A DNA stretch of 64,000 bases, taken from the NCBI RefSeq assembly GCF_018446385.1, contig NC_055992.1, forward strand, positions 53,892,799 through 53,956,798, read 5' to 3'. This DNA is from Zingiber officinale. Its lineage: Eukaryota; Streptophyta; Magnoliopsida; Zingiberales; Zingiberaceae. Of the stretch, positions 33,480 through 46,128 are shown piece by piece. Both the position numbers and the translations under genes were made by a program. Positions within the stretch are counted from its first letter, which is position 1, and every line of letters starts with the position of its first letter. The notes under the pieces are model-generated. The model did no database searches, had not been told where the DNA came from, and was given only the letters and a program-made list of their open reading frames with translations.

Positions 33480-35917
33480 TGTTGGTTAATCCTAAGAAAA
33501 CGTACCGGTTCCACTGTACAAAAATTTTTTGTACAAGTGTCGAACCTTTCCTTAAATAACCTATTGTGTTCTTTAGAAGTTAAATAAGGAATCGCAGACG
33601 GAACTTAACATCATTGATTCCAAATTTAACTTATCTGTTCTTAATGGTTTAGATTTGAATCACAAGCAGAACTTAACACTATTGATTCAAATCTACCTAA
33701 GTTATTAATTCCATAAATATTAATTTCCAAAATTGGCATCCAGGACTGCATCGCGAGGCACATGGCCTTCTTGGATATGGGAGCAACCACCATCGCCTAG
33801 GCATAGCCTTTTAAGGAAAACTAATATTTATTTCCTTAAATAACTTTAGGTTAACCAAAAAGAATAATCGAATCACAAATTCGAAAAAGAAGAAAACACA
33901 AAATCGAAAAATAAATTCGATAAACTAGATCTAATTGCCTCTTGTATTTAGAATTCTTATAAAGAGAAAAACTAGCATGATGCAGAAAACAATTGCTAAT
34001 TATACCTTCTCTTTGTATGCTAATGACCTCGAGATCTTCTGCCGTATTCCTCGCCTCGCCTTGGACCTTGTGTGGGAAACGATCCTCCAAGATGAACACC
34101 ACCCAAAAGCCTCCTTCCTCTTCTTGTAAAATCTGACCACCACCACCACTACAAGTAGAAGAGAGCAAAAGGGAAAAGAGAGAAGGGAGAGGGCCGGCCA
34201 CACCAATTTCTCCAAACAAGAGAATAAGAATTGTTGTAACATAAGACCTCCTCACCCCTTCTTTTATATTACTTGCCCAAGGCAAATAAGGGAAGAATTT
34301 TTACAAAAATTAAAATCTTCCTCTAATTTTTCCTTTTCTCTTTTATTTTTTCTTTTATTTCCTCTTGATTAAATCAATCACCAAAATTAATTCGATGATG
34401 ATTTTATTTTATTATATGGCCGGCCACCTTGCTTGGGCACCAAGCAAGGTTGGCCGGCCCCCACAAGAGAAAGAAATAAATAATTTTTATATAAAATTTT
34501 ACAAGAAAAATTCTTATAAAATTTTACAATCTCTCTTTCCTAAAGTAAGAGTTAAAAAAGGAAAGTTCTAAAAATTAAAACCATGTTTTAAAATTTAAAA
34601 CTTCTCATATAAAATTTCTTTTTTTAACATGGTGATAGAAAATTTAAATTTTAAAACTTCTTTTCCCTTTTTTTTCTTAAACCATGAGGATGGTTAAAAA
34701 CGGAAAGTTTTAAAATCTTTTAAACTCTCTATTTAAACATGTGGCCTAATTCAAATAAGGAAAGTTTTAAAAATTAAAATCTCTCTTTTAAAACTTATAG
34801 TTTTCTACAAAGAGAAGATTTTAAAAATTCAAAACAACCCTCCTATTTGAACTAATGTTGGCTGGCCCCTACAAGCTTGGTCACCAAGCTATAGGGTCGG
34901 CCCCTATAAGAGGATGTGGCCGGCCATTGCTTGGTCACCAAGCAATGGTCTGGCCCCCTTCTTGGACACCAAGAAGAGCCTTACATTTGGATGGACTTGA
35001 GGCTATAATGAGGCTACGACAAGGACCTAGGGGAGAAATTGGTTTTGGCCTTCTGATGAGCTTGAGTATCCCGTGTTCACTCCGAACACACAACTCAAGT
35101 TCATCGATAATAACTCATTCCACTAGAGAGTTATTACCGCACTACCGCACCAATCCCAAATTACATTATGGGCTCCTTCTTATCATGAGTGTGTTAGTCT
35201 CCCTGTGTTTAAGATTACGAATGCCCACTAATTAAGTAAGTTACTGACAACTCATTTAATTAATATCTAGCTCCAAGAGTAATACCACTCAACTTTATTG
35301 TCATGTCGGATTAGGTCTACCTGCAGGGTTTAACATGACAATCCTTATGAGCTCCTCTTGGGGACATTCTCGACCTAGATAACTAGGACACAGATTCCTT
35401 CTATAATCAACAACACACACTATAAGTAATATCATTTCCCAACTTATCGGGTATATTGATTTATCAAGCTAAACCTCACCCTTTGATAAATTAAAGAAAT
35501 AAATATTAAATATATGTGCTTGTTATTATATTAGGATTAAGAGCACACACTTCCATAATAACTAAGGTTTAGATCTTTTACTAAGTCAGTACAAAAAGAA
35601 CTTACCTAAATGATCCTACTCAATACACTAAAAGTGTATCAGTGTTATTTATTAGTCAAGATAAACTAATACTTAATTACACTACGACTATTCTGATGGT
35701 TTGTTCCTTTCCATCTTAGTCGCGAGCAACTGTTTATAATTTATAGAGAACCGACAACATGATCTTCTGAGTGTGACACCACACTCCATGTTCTCTACTA
35801 TATAAATTAATTGAACAATTACATTTAATCAATAAATGCAGATATTGACCAATGTGATTCTTTTATTTCATCAAATAAATGTTTACAAAAGCTAGGATTT
35901 TAGTATACACTCTAACA
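33480..35917 (-). repeat. 5' LTR of copia element A
   Basis: 2,438 bp with the same ends as 16,576-19,015. GC-rich hairpins lie at 34,417-34,460 and 34,855-34,980. Several apparent frames are repeated from the other LTR and are not genes. Confidence 0.92.
34855..34980. repeat. Cluster of three GC-rich hairpins in copia LTR
   Basis: Three back-to-back hairpins: AAGCTTGGTCACCAAGCT, ATTGCTTGGTCACCAAGCAAT and CTTCTTGGACACCAAGAAG. They are set among GGCCGGCC-like blocks. A fourth, CCTTGCTTGGGCACCAAGCA AGG, is at 34,425-34,450. Counterparts lie at 17,950-18,077 and 17,511-17,556. Confidence 0.8.
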
Positions 35918-36597
35918 GAAGGCACTCAGAGCCAACGCGTAAGTTTGAATGCATCACTTACAAACCAATAATGGAGATCATGGAATTTAAATAATTCCTC
36001 TCCCACTTAGTTATTTAGAAACAAGGAATTTTAACATGCACACAAGCACACAAACACAACACACACATCACAGCATAAAAGGCAATGAATATGAAAACTA
36101 ATTTTCCAACTATTATGGCCTCATCCATAGCTGTCCTCTGTATGCCGCTAACCCTAGCCGCCACCAACTCTGGTCGCTGGCCCTAGGGTTTATGTTGTTG
36201 CGTCCTTCTTGCTTCCTTTTTCGCTGCGCCTCCGGTCCTCAAATAGCACCACGCCTCACAAGGATACAATCCGCAATAAAATAAAATTTTAAATTTATTG
36301 ATCCTATATTCCGCAAAGGAATGTACATGTAATCTAGATCAAACAGAATGTAAAATCCTAAAACTAATACAGCTCCTGATGTATTTAATAATTACAATCA
36401 TGTACACACATAAAATGCCCTCAACATGCCCGAGGGTCCAATCACACATAAATACAATAGGGCCATAATAGTTGGAACTAGGATGCCTGCAACCATAGAG
36501 TTAATCTAATTACACATCCTACTATTATCCTGCCTAAATTTATGTATGAAAAGTGCATAATTTAACTGAAAACCAAATACACAGAGGCAGAGAACTA
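35918..36597 (-). other. Leader of copia element C, second part
   Basis: Resumes the leader cut at 16,575. It starts GAAGGCACTCAGAGCC, as in the uninterrupted copy at 1,503, and runs to the primer site. Non-coding. Confidence 0.82.
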
Positions 36598-36609
36598 GCT
36601 CTGATACCA
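36598..36609 (-). other. Primer binding site of copia element C
   Basis: TGGTATCAGAGC on the minus strand next to the LTR start at 36,612. Confidence 0.9.
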
Positions 36610-36611
36610 AT

Positions 36612-39003
36612 TGTTGGTCGCTACTTGGAATTCCGTTCTGCTTCCCTTGTACAAAAATTTATACAAGCATAGAACTTTTCTAACAACCTATGTGTTCCTC
36701 ATGAGTTAAACTTGAATTAGAAATAGAACTTAACATTTTCCTTCCAGTTCAACTCATGTGTTCTTCAGTAGTTAAAACTTAGATTGCAAACGATACTTAA
36801 GACTATTAATTCAAGTTATCCCATGTTACAGAAGTTGATTAAATATCTATTTCAAGGATTGGCTTCCAGGTTAAACATGGCAAGACACTCGGCCTTCTTG
36901 GGTATGGGATCATCCACCACTTCCTAGACAAAGCCTTTCAAAGAACTTGGATATTTAAACTTCTTACAATAACCCTAGGTTTAACTACAGAGACCTCAAT
37001 AGAAGCACAAGATCAAAATAATAAATCGAAACACAAAAAATAAAACACGAAATCGCTAGCCTCTTGTGTTGGTATTTCAGGATCCATACAAAGAAAAACT
37101 AGTTTCGCTACGGAATTAAGAACTGGTTATACCTTTCTTTATAAACAAAGACCTCTTGATCTTCTGCTATATTCCTCTCCTCCTCTTGGACGTCGTGTGG
37201 GCAACGATCTACCAAGATGAAATCCACCCGAACCACTTCTTCTTCTCCAAGAAATTCTGGCCACCAAGGAATGCCAAAATAGGAAACTTTCTTCTCTTTT
37301 TCTTCTTCTCAAGAAACCGGACACCAAGTGCTCCTTCTTTTCTTTCAAGTTTCAGCCACCAAGAAGAGATGAGTGTCGACCTTAGAAAGAAGAAAGGGAG
37401 AGAAGAAGATGTGTGCTGTCGGCCTTAGGGAAGAAAACAAGATGAGAGAGCCGACCACACAAGGAGAAGAAGAGGAAGAGGTGTCGGCCCTAAGGGAGTA
37501 AGGGAATTATGGAGATATATGTCCCATAAGACACCCTCTACCTCTCTTTTATATCCTTGTTCATGGGAAAAAGGAAATTTTAATAACAATTAAAATCTCT
37601 CTCTTTTAAATTTCCTATTGTCAAGGCTACAAAAGGAAAGTTTTAAAATTAATCTCTCTCTTTTAAACAATGTAGAAGGCTACAAAAAAGGAAAGATTAA
37701 AATTATAACTTCTCTTTTAAATCATGGTTACAAAAAGGAAAGTTTTGTCAAAAAAAAAATCTCTCTTTTTAAACATTATAGATAACTACAAAAAAGGAAA
37801 GATTTTAACAAAATTAACATCTCTCTTTTAAGCCTTTGTAGATAGCTATAAAAGGAAAAATTTTAAAAATTTAGAACTCTCTTTTAAAACCATGTGGATG
37901 GCTATAAAAGGAAAGATTTTGACAAATAAAATCTCTCTTTTTAACTCCATGTGGTCGGCCCCTTGCTTGGGCACCTAGCTTGGCTGGCCACCTCTTGGGC
38001 TCCAAGTTAATGCTTGGTCGGCCCTCTTGCACCAAGCAAGGTGTGTCCGGCCCATTACTTGGGTAAGAAGTGGACTTTATAGATATAAGGCTTTATTGAG
38101 GCTACAACAGGGATCGAGAGGAGGAATTGGTTTTGGTCTCCTGATGAGCTTGAGCTTCCTGTGTTCGACCCGAACACTCAACTCAAGTTCATCAATAATA
38201 ACTCATACCACTAAAGAGTTATTATTGAACTACCGCACCAACCCATATTACATTATGGGCTCCTTCTTATTATGAGTGCATTAATCTCTCTGTGTTTAAG
38301 ATATCGAATGTCCATTAATCAAATGAGTTATTGACACTCACTTAATTAACATATCATTCCACGAGTAGTACCACTCAACTTCATTGTCATGCCAGACTAG
38401 GTCAACCTGTAGGGTTTATATGACAATCCTTATAAGCTCCTCAAGGGGACATCATCAACCTAGATTATTAGGACATAGTTTTCTTCTATAATCAACAACA
38501 CACCAATATAAATAATATTATTTCTCAACTTATCGGGCCTATTGATCCAACTGAATAAATCTCACCCATTGATAAATTAAATAAATAAATAAATACTAAG
38601 TATTTATGCTTGTTATTATATCGGGATTAAGAGCGCACACTTCCATAATAACAGAGGTCATGCTCTTTTATACAATCAGTATAAAAAGAAACAACCTCAA
38701 ATGGTCCTGCTCAATACACTCATAGTGTACTAGTGTAATTTTATAGTCAAGATATACTAATACCAAATTATACTACGGCCATTCCAATGGTTTGTCCCTA
38801 TCCATCTTGGTCATGAGCTACTATTTATAATTTATAAGGAACTGATAACATGATCTTCTGTGTGACACCACACACCATGTTATCTACAATATAAATTAAA
38901 TGGGTAACTATTTTTAACTAAATACAGACATTTGGCCAATGTGATTCTCATTTCAAAATAAATATCCATACAAAAAGCTAGGCTTTTTGTATACATCCTA
39001 ACA
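36612..39003 (-). repeat. 5' LTR of copia element C
   Basis: 2,392 bp from TGTTGGTCGCTAC to CATCCTAACA. Its second half matches 1,731-3,100. It carries the six-unit purine/pyrimidine repeat at about 37,625-37,947 and GGCCGGCC-type hairpins at 37,950-38,050. It is related to, but clearly diverged from, the LTRs of A and F. It was inserted in element I. Confidence 0.9.
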
Positions 39004-39889
39004 AAGGGTGCCTCCTCTACGTTAGAGGCGCTTTTGCGTTGCCTTCAAGAGGTGCCTTGCCGAGGGTTAAGTTTAACTTAATTTGTTTAATTGAGTTAGG
39101 TTAAGTTAAGTTAAAGTTAATTAAGTAGTTAAGTTTAGATTAAGTTAATTAAGTTGAATATATTTGATAAATTAATTAAATAGTTAAATAATTAATTTGA
39201 TTAGTTAAGTTAATTAATTTGATGATGTTAATTAATTAGTTAAGTTAATTAATTAGATTATGTTGATTAAGTTAATTAAGGTTGATTAAGTTAATTAAAG
39301 TTGATTATGTTAATTTAATTTAAGTTGATTAAGTTAATTTAATTAATGTTGATTAGGTTAATTTAAAGTTGATTAAGTTAATTTGATTTAAGTATTAAGT
39401 TTATTAATTAATTAAGTTAATTAATTAAGGTGATTAATTATTAAGTTAAATTAATTTTGACTAAATTCATCCTATATCCATCTCACCCGATTCTAAGTTA
39501 TCTATCAGGGAACCTTAAGTAGTTTTGTGAGATGGTTATCTTTAATTTAGATTTTTTTCTAAGGATTAATTTACATTTGAGTTAGACTTAGGTTTTCCAA
39601 TTAGTCAATTAAATACACATTTCAAAGATTGGCTCCTGGGCTGTGGCAAGGCACTAGGCCTTCTTGGGTATGAGATCATCCACCACTTCTAGACAGAGCC
39701 TTTCAAAGAAATAATATATTTAATTTCCTTTTTGAAACCCCTAGGTTTAATTAGACAAGTGTAAATTATGTCTAGGTCCTTAATCTATGCTAATCTAAAT
39801 ATGCATATTATAAAGAAAGGGAAATAAACAATCATCAAGCAATTTTATCTATTTATCAAGATAGTTTTTCCATTGGCTCCCCCTGGATC
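39004..39889 (-). other. Spacer of SIRE-like element I
   Basis: A low-complexity GTTAATTAAG-type tract (39,060-39,460) sits in the same place as the AT-rich spacer of element B. It is followed by the shared ATCTCACCCGATT stretch. At about 39,595-39,770 lies a piece similar to 36,840-36,990 inside the LTR of C. The pol of I should lie left of this point but is not in the window. Confidence 0.65.
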
Positions 39890-41429
39890 ATAACCTCAAT
39901 ATGGTCTATCAAGGTAATGAACTTGATCCTTGAGGACCCAATATTGACCAAGTCCAACTTGATTGACCAAGTTAGACTTAGGTACCCATGCTTGGACTAC
40001 CTTTCTATTTGGTTTGTTAACAAGCGTTAGATAAGACCGGTATTTTCTTTTAGCTTTAAATCCTAGTCCGGATTGATTGTATACGGCTTTTTATTTTCCA
40101 AGAATCAAGTCAAGATTCTTGGAACCCAATGTAAACCATTCCAATGCAATCATCAAATCCTTGAATTGAGTTTTCAGGATGGAATTCTCTTCCTCAAGCT
40201 TTTGAACTTGAATTGAGATTCCAGTCTGAATCGGGTCAGTCAAAGATTCGGAGTGAGTCACTTCTTTTAGAGCTGTTACCTCCTTTAGAAGTGACTTGAT
40301 CCGAACATTAGATTTAGCTAATTTATGCATCAAATAATTAATTATATTGTACAAACGAGAAGTACTTACAAAGGGGTTGGGCCCTTCATAAATGGATATG
40401 GATCCGTGACTTCTCTTGGACTCAGCTTCTGATTTGTCATCACTTCCGGATTCATTGATTTGGTCCCGGGCCGTCATTGCAAGAAAACTCATCTGTTCGA
40501 GTTCTTCATCGTCGAACTCTTCTGAGGAAGACTCATCCTAGGTCACCTTCAGAGCCTTCTTCTTTCTTTGTTTCTTAGCATCTTTCTAGTTTAAGCAGTT
40601 GGCTTTGATATGCCCCTTTTGGTTGCAGCCGTAACATGTTACTTCGAACTTCACCTTTGGTTGGGCCTCCTTGGACTGGATTACCTTTTTAACGTCCTTC
40701 TTGTTGAAGCTCTTCTTCTTTTTATAGAGCTTCCTTACCAAGTTGACGAGTTCGACCGTAAGTTCGTCGTCATCATCGTCTGAGTCTGTTTCTTCTTCTA
40801 ATTCTGGTTCGGTTCTGCATCTTGGTTTTGATTCACGGGATCTGCCTGTACCTACAATCAAGGTCATACCCTTGTCGGTCGATTGTGCGTTAACTTGTTC
40901 ATGCAATTCGAATTCAGCACATAGTTCATCTAATTCAGCACATAGCTCTACCATAGATGCCCACAAGGTGTTCCTTGGAAAGGCGTTTAGGGCATACCTT
41001 AGGATGTCGCGGTTCCCCACTTTCTGTCTGATTGTGTGGAGTCCGTTGACTAGACATTGAGAATTAGATCCCTCTTACTTACCTTAGTGTCAGACATGCC
41101 CTTGTGCAACTCGATCAGCTTTTGCCACAGTTCTCTGGCGCTCGAGAATAGGCCAATGCGGTTTAGCTCCTCCTTGGTTAGGCCACACTGAAGTGTGCAG
41201 GTTGCTTTAGCGTTTGTTTCTACTTTCTTGATTATGCTTGCATCCCAGTTCACGCACGATACCGGTTTTCCAGAGTCGTCGAGTGGAAGTTCAAGACCGG
41301 TTTATATGATCATCCAGACCTCGAAGTTAGTTTGAAGGTACGACTTCATCCGACCCTTCCAATAACCAAAGTCATCCCCGGTGAAGAGCGCTGAGTGAGC
41401 AATGCTATAGCCTTCTTGGAGAGACATTG
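39890..41429 (-). pseudogene. SIRE-like gag (element I), degraded
   Basis: On the minus strand it starts MSLQEGYSIAHSALFTG at 41,429. It continues in 41,050-41,253 (LWQKLIELHKGMSDTKV) and 40,586-41,020 (NAFPRNTLWASM, then zinc knuckle CYGCNQKGHIKANC). The coiled coil follows in 40,091-40,492 (VQKLEEENSILKTQFKDL, GSKNLDLILGK) and the AWVPK and YWV motif tail reaches about 39,890. A stop interrupts the N-terminal region near 41,305, frames shift several times, and near 40,920-40,960 a short piece (GAATTCAGCACATAG) is duplicated where part of the capsid is missing. Confidence 0.88.
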
Positions 41430-41698
41430 AAGGTGAAAACAATTGCGCAAAAAAAAATTGGAAAACTCATCCGAGGACTTGATCCTGGATTAGTAGTGCA
41501 ATTTAAAAGGAAAATAAAATTCGATCTTGAGTGGTGTTGCACCGACATCGAGAGAAAACTTCGATTACGAAAAAAAACTAGATCAGAAGGCGGTAAGAAT
41601 ACAGATTTCGATCGACTTTGAAAAACTAAAAAACACCACGAAAAATGTGCTTGACTGGTGGTTGCACCAAATCAAAGCTACCCCACTCCGATACTAAT

Positions 41699-42044
41699 TG
41701 TTCGATCGAGAAGCGCTAGAGGGAGGGGGGTGAATAGCGCTCGTAGCTTTCACTTATCGAAGTCGAAAACGTATCAAGTTAAGCAGCGGAAATTAAAATA
41801 AAAACACACTCACACACAGAGAACTCCAAGATTTACTTGGTTCGGAGCCTAGGGCGACTCCTACTCCAAGGCGCATGTTCATTGAGCGTTTACGTTGGGT
41901 AATAACTATAATCGCACAAATTTACAGATATGTAATATAAATAGAATGGTTATTAATATTATACTAACAACAGAAAAAACTGAATTTGAAGCTCCGGGTC
42001 GTCGGGGGGTTGCTACAGCACTTCTGGAATGTTTCTAGAGTAGC
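41699..42044 (-). repeat. 5' LTR of SIRE-like element I, first part
   Basis: Starts TGTTCGATCGAGAAGCGC and resembles the start of the LTR of B, including the G run and TGAATA. The primer site next to it is degraded (TTAGTATCGGAGTG). It is interrupted at 42,044 by solo LTR H and continues at 45,313-45,472, where GGGCGCCCTC palindromes occur. Confidence 0.8.
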
Positions 42045-45000
42045 TGTAATGACCCAAATTTCCTCATTTTGAGCTCCAAAAATAATTCAAAAATATTTAG
42101 AAATACCTTTAAAATATTCTAGAGATTTTTAGAAATTTTTAGAGTATTTTTACGTAATTTTTGGAGTTCATTTGGTATTTTTACCAAGAGGAAGAAATAA
42201 AAAGTGTTAAGGTTGGGTTTTGAACCCAAGATCTCGGACCGAACTAGACCCTAACCAAAGTCAGCCAACCAACTGAGCTAAGCAAGTTTTGTTAAATATA
42301 TATGGTGCAAAATATTCTTAAGCCGTAGTTAGATAATAGGAAACCCTAGTATAAGAAAGGAATTGAGTTTGTTTTTTTTTCAAAAACCTAGAAATTTCTC
42401 TCATAATTCCCGATCCCTTTCCTCTCTCTCAACGGCGCGACTTCTTCTTGGGCGAAATCGCGGCAGCAAGCGATCACGTCTCCGGCGGTCGGCGAGGTTG
42501 TTCTCCGAGGGTTTCTTCACGAGGTCGTGGTCCTCACGTCGAGGAGAGGCCGTGAGCACAAGAAGGGACCGAGAGCTTGAGTTAACCGGAACCCTAACAG
42601 CTTCTCCTTCTCGGTTTGAACACAAGAACATTCTGTAAGTTGCTTCTCACCTGCGGTAAGAGTAGTTCCGATTGTAATTTGGAGTTTTCTTGTGTTTCGA
42701 GTTTGCTGTGAAGTTTTTTTGGGTTTAGGGCTTGTTGCCGTGAGCCTCAAAAAGGGAACGGAGAAGGGAAAGGTTGTATAGGTTAGGGAATTAGTCTTCT
42801 TTTCCTTGTTTTTTGGTTTCCTGCCATGCTATAGTTCCAAGGGGAATTATTTTCCTAGTTTTTGGATTTTGATTTGTAGGGAATTTTGATGGCCTTGCAA
42901 AAGTTTAAGCTGTGAATTTGTTTATGCTTGTGTTGGTTGCTGCCTTGACCATTAATTCCGAAATTTGCTAATTTGAATATGAGATCACCTTATTGTTGAG
43001 TAATCCGGGTTGGTAATCTTGCTGTGCAAATCAGTTTGGTGTTATTAAAAGAGGGCATGAACAATTCCTTAAGTTTACTGTTCGGATTTGTTTCTATTTA
43101 GATTGTTCTGTTGAATTTTTTTATGAGCACGATCAGTCAAATATGGAATTTTACTGGTTCCGGATTAGTACGTCTTTATTGGTTCTACTTTTGTTTTTGG
43201 AATCCTTGTATAGAGTTAAATTAAACAGATACTTGCAACTTGTCAGTCTCCTGTTAGATTCCTGCCAAGATTGGTTAGGTATTGAAGAATTAGATTGTGG
43301 TTAGAAGATTTGAGTATGGGTTAGTTGAATTTGATTCTTGCTGTATGACGAACAGATTATGCTATTTCTGGACAGAATTGAAGTGTTTTAAAATGTTTTC
43401 CATTGTGTTTCACTACTGGTGTTGGCTGGGAAATGCTGGGCAGATTTGAAGGGATAGGTTTCAGTGTGGTTAAGTGGATGTGTTTACAACATTCTCCTAT
43501 GAAACTTGGATTGTACATGTACTACTTGAAGTTTTGAGTTGAGTCCTATAAGAATGACAGTAGAGGGGCGATGCATGGTTATCGGTATTACATGATATGA
43601 ATCAAGTATAGAGAACTAAATTGATATGAAACACGAAAAGAAGATAGTAAGATGCAGGAAATATGTTTAGTGGAAATTTAAGTCACAAAGAATAGATATA
43701 TATGAAATCAAGCCTTAAGAAACTAGTTAAGAGTGATAGAATACAGTCTACAGTTTTTTTGTTTACTGTTATTTGTGAGCATGTGTAGTTTTAGTTTTTA
43801 GGTTGCTTGTGACCTTAACTAGCTTTTGTTTTTGTGTTGAATTACTAAGTGCGAACAGTCCTTTGGAGCTACTATACACTTTAGCTCACTGTTTAATTGC
43901 CGAGGCAATCTTAGAGCTTGTAGAGCAGAATTTTGTTAGCTTAGCGTGCAGAATTTTAAGTGCAGATTTTTGATAAGTATTATATGTGTAGATTTCTTTT
44001 GTATTCTATGCATGATTATGTGTTACATAGTTAGTTTCATTCACAGATTCATACGAAAGATACCCTAACAGTATTTTGGGTTTAAGAAAAGTATAAGAAA
44101 GATAAAGAAAAGTATAAGAAAGATAAAGAAAAGAGAGAAAAAGGCCAAGGCCTTAAGTAAATCCCAAAGTCAAGACTTTAGGGATTTTTGGCACACAAGG
44201 TGCCTATTAAAATGCCAAGGCATTTAAAGAAGAAGTAATTAAGATTATAAGTATTTTACTTTTAAGAAGAGGCTAGTACCCGACTTCCGAGGTTGTCGTT
44301 AAACAAATCCAGGTGTCCAATTCCGAGGTCTTGGCCCTGGTAGACCGAGGTCTGCTCTTTTAGGATTGGTGGCTCGCTACCCCAACCTATTAGGGAACGC
44401 GCATAAGATGGTACTATGCCTGGGCCCAAGAAGAAGTTGATTATTATTTTGAAGTATTATAAGTATAAGTTTTTGAACAACTAAAACGAGTTTTACATAA
44501 ACATAAAGTATTCAAGATTAAGTTAGAACAAATGGAATAAAGTTTCATATAGTTCTAAAAATCAGTAAGTTTAGTTCTTTATTCTACCATGTTTATCTAG
44601 TGGATGAGTAATTTTCATGTTTACCTATTGGATAAGTAGCATGATTAGCTATTGGAATTACATGAGTAGATTCCTTAGCTTTTCTTTGCTATTAGTTTGA
44701 CATGAGCAATTATGTTTATGCTTTATTTCTTTTTAGAGCATATAGTTTCTAGTTCTTTTCGTATACATGCACATTCATGATTTTGTGAGTTAGATAGCGC
44801 TTACTAAGCAAATTTTGCTTATAGATTGCACTTCCTCTTACTGCAGATACAGGAAAGGAAAAGATATAGAAAGGAAGGCGACAAGGAGGTGTTCGAAGGA
44901 TGTGTGATGCCAGGACTATGGAAGCCTTGGGACTAGGAAAGAAGTTTTAATTTTTAGTTTCCGCATTTTGGTTATTGTAAACATTTGAGTTGTATTTTAA

Positions 45001-45312
45001 GTTCATGTCATTTGAGATTATTCTGTTTAGATTGCATGTAGGATGAGTTCAGTTTAGTAAGTAGAAATTGGTGTTGTTTTCTTTATTTTGGATTTATTAT
45101 ACTGCGTGGTTGATTGATATGTGTTCCAGCCGCTTGTGGCTGAGTATATATTGCATGTATTGTTGAATATGGTAACCGGTACAAGGGAGACTCTGCCGAA
45201 ATTTTTTGGTAGGGTTTCCATGTGATTTTTAATCATACCGGTTAAGTAGAGTTAGTAGTTAAGTAACGGTCATCCTTAGAGAGGAGTAGTAGTAAGAAGG
45301 GTGGTCGTTACA
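42045..45312 (+). mobile_element. Solo LTR of a gypsy element (H)
   Basis: 3,268 bp from TGTAATGACCC to GGTCGTTACA, flanked by perfect duplications GTAGC (42,040-42,044 and 45,313-45,317). There is no internal region, so the element was reduced to one LTR by recombination between its ends. The LTR resembles those of E and G at both ends and in the middle. A CT-rich leader begins near 42,390 and two AGTATAAGAAAGATAAAGAA repeats lie at 44,090-44,130. No gene is seen inside. Confidence 0.9.
42207..42293 (-). other. tRNA-like sequence with Pol III A and B boxes in gypsy LTR H
   Basis: On the minus strand TAGCTCAGTTGG matches the A-box consensus and, 42 bp further, GGTTCAAAACC matches the B-box. 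The B-box lies in a perfect 5-bp T-arm hairpin (TTGGG, TTCAAAA, CCCAA). The acceptor arms do not pair, so it is not a working tRNA gene. Confidence 0.6.
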
Positions 45313-45472
45313 GTAGCACACGGAAGAAGGATTGCTTTGGAATTGATTGATCCAATGTGTTGGTCGAGTGCTCCTCATAAAGCTTGCTAAGGGCGCCCTC
45401 AATCCCCTTGAGGGCGCCCTCATCCGCGCCGAATCCGCCGCGTGGATGAGTTCTGAAGAAGTCCTCGCTAAT
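45313..45472 (-). repeat. 5' LTR of SIRE-like element I, second part
   Basis: Continues 41,699-42,044 after the solo LTR; the first five bases are its GTAGC duplication. It contains paired GGGCGCCCTC motifs and ends where LTR J starts. Confidence 0.7.
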
Positions 45473-46128
45473 TGTAAGATCCCCCAAGCGTTAGGTAAAA
45501 TAAAATTGATAAATTAAGATCTCATGAGCAACAATAAAGAAAATCATCCACTAAATTTTCTACGAAATCTAGGAAAGTTAAACGAACTGGTACGACATCA
45601 TGAAACTATTTAATAAAGGGATTAAATGGGGGCTGATGAATTAGAATTACCCTAGGCTAGGGATTAATTGCACTAGGTATTAAGACCTAGGTATAAAGTT
45701 TCTCAACCATTTTTCTCACACCCAGCCATTGTGCTCTAATCGCCGCCTCCTCTCCTCCTCAACCCCTCGCTGGACCGATCAAGCTTGTCACCGAGCTCAG
45801 ATCCTTGTTCTGACATTTCACCACCTCGGCGACTTCGCGGGAGCATCGTGAGCGGGCGTGGAGTCCAGCGACGACCACCGACGGCTACGGCTAGGGGAAG
45901 GGCTTTAACAAAGAATCGCGGAAGGGAAGGCAAGTAAATCTCACGGTGATAGCATGAGATCCGTGAGGTATAGAGGGATCGAAACCTAGAACGGAGAAGA
46001 TGTTTGTTGTGTGTTCGTTCCTTTTAGGGATTCTTGTTTGTTGAGTTTTCATTCGGTCTTTTCGTTTGTAAAGTTCATGATTTCTTTTCTTTGAAGGATA
46101 ATGCGGCTGCCTATTCTTGTGGATTTCC
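45473..46128 (+). repeat. Partial LTR (J), probably gypsy
   Basis: Starts TGTAAGATCCCCC, the style of gypsy LTR ends here, and has a GC-rich leader-like part (45,735-45,930). It is cut at 46,128 by copia LTR F and its end is not in the window. No gene is recognised; a 65-codon minus-strand frame here looks like a composition artefact. Confidence 0.5.

Larger units (their letters stand above)
16576..35917 (-). mobile_element. Long-LTR copia element A (contains element B)
   Basis: A complete minus-strand element with both LTRs (16,576-19,015 and 33,480-35,917), a polypurine tract, a primer binding site, gag and pol. The order integrase before reverse transcriptase makes it Ty1/copia. It lies in the leader of its relative C; the flanks GTCGG and GAAGG form a weak 3-of-5 duplication, but the join restores the uninterrupted sequence seen at 1,500-1,515. 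Element B (24,023-33,385) was later inserted into its leader. By eye the LTRs differ at about 3-4% of positions, nearly all transitions. Confidence 0.93.

Noticed and set aside
42207-42293. Possible functional tRNA gene
   Set aside because: A and B boxes and the T-arm are good, but acceptor arms do not pair and no clear anticodon arm forms.
45736-45933. 65-codon minus-strand frame in LTR J
   Set aside because: It is in a GC-rich leader-like stretch with no recognisable domain.
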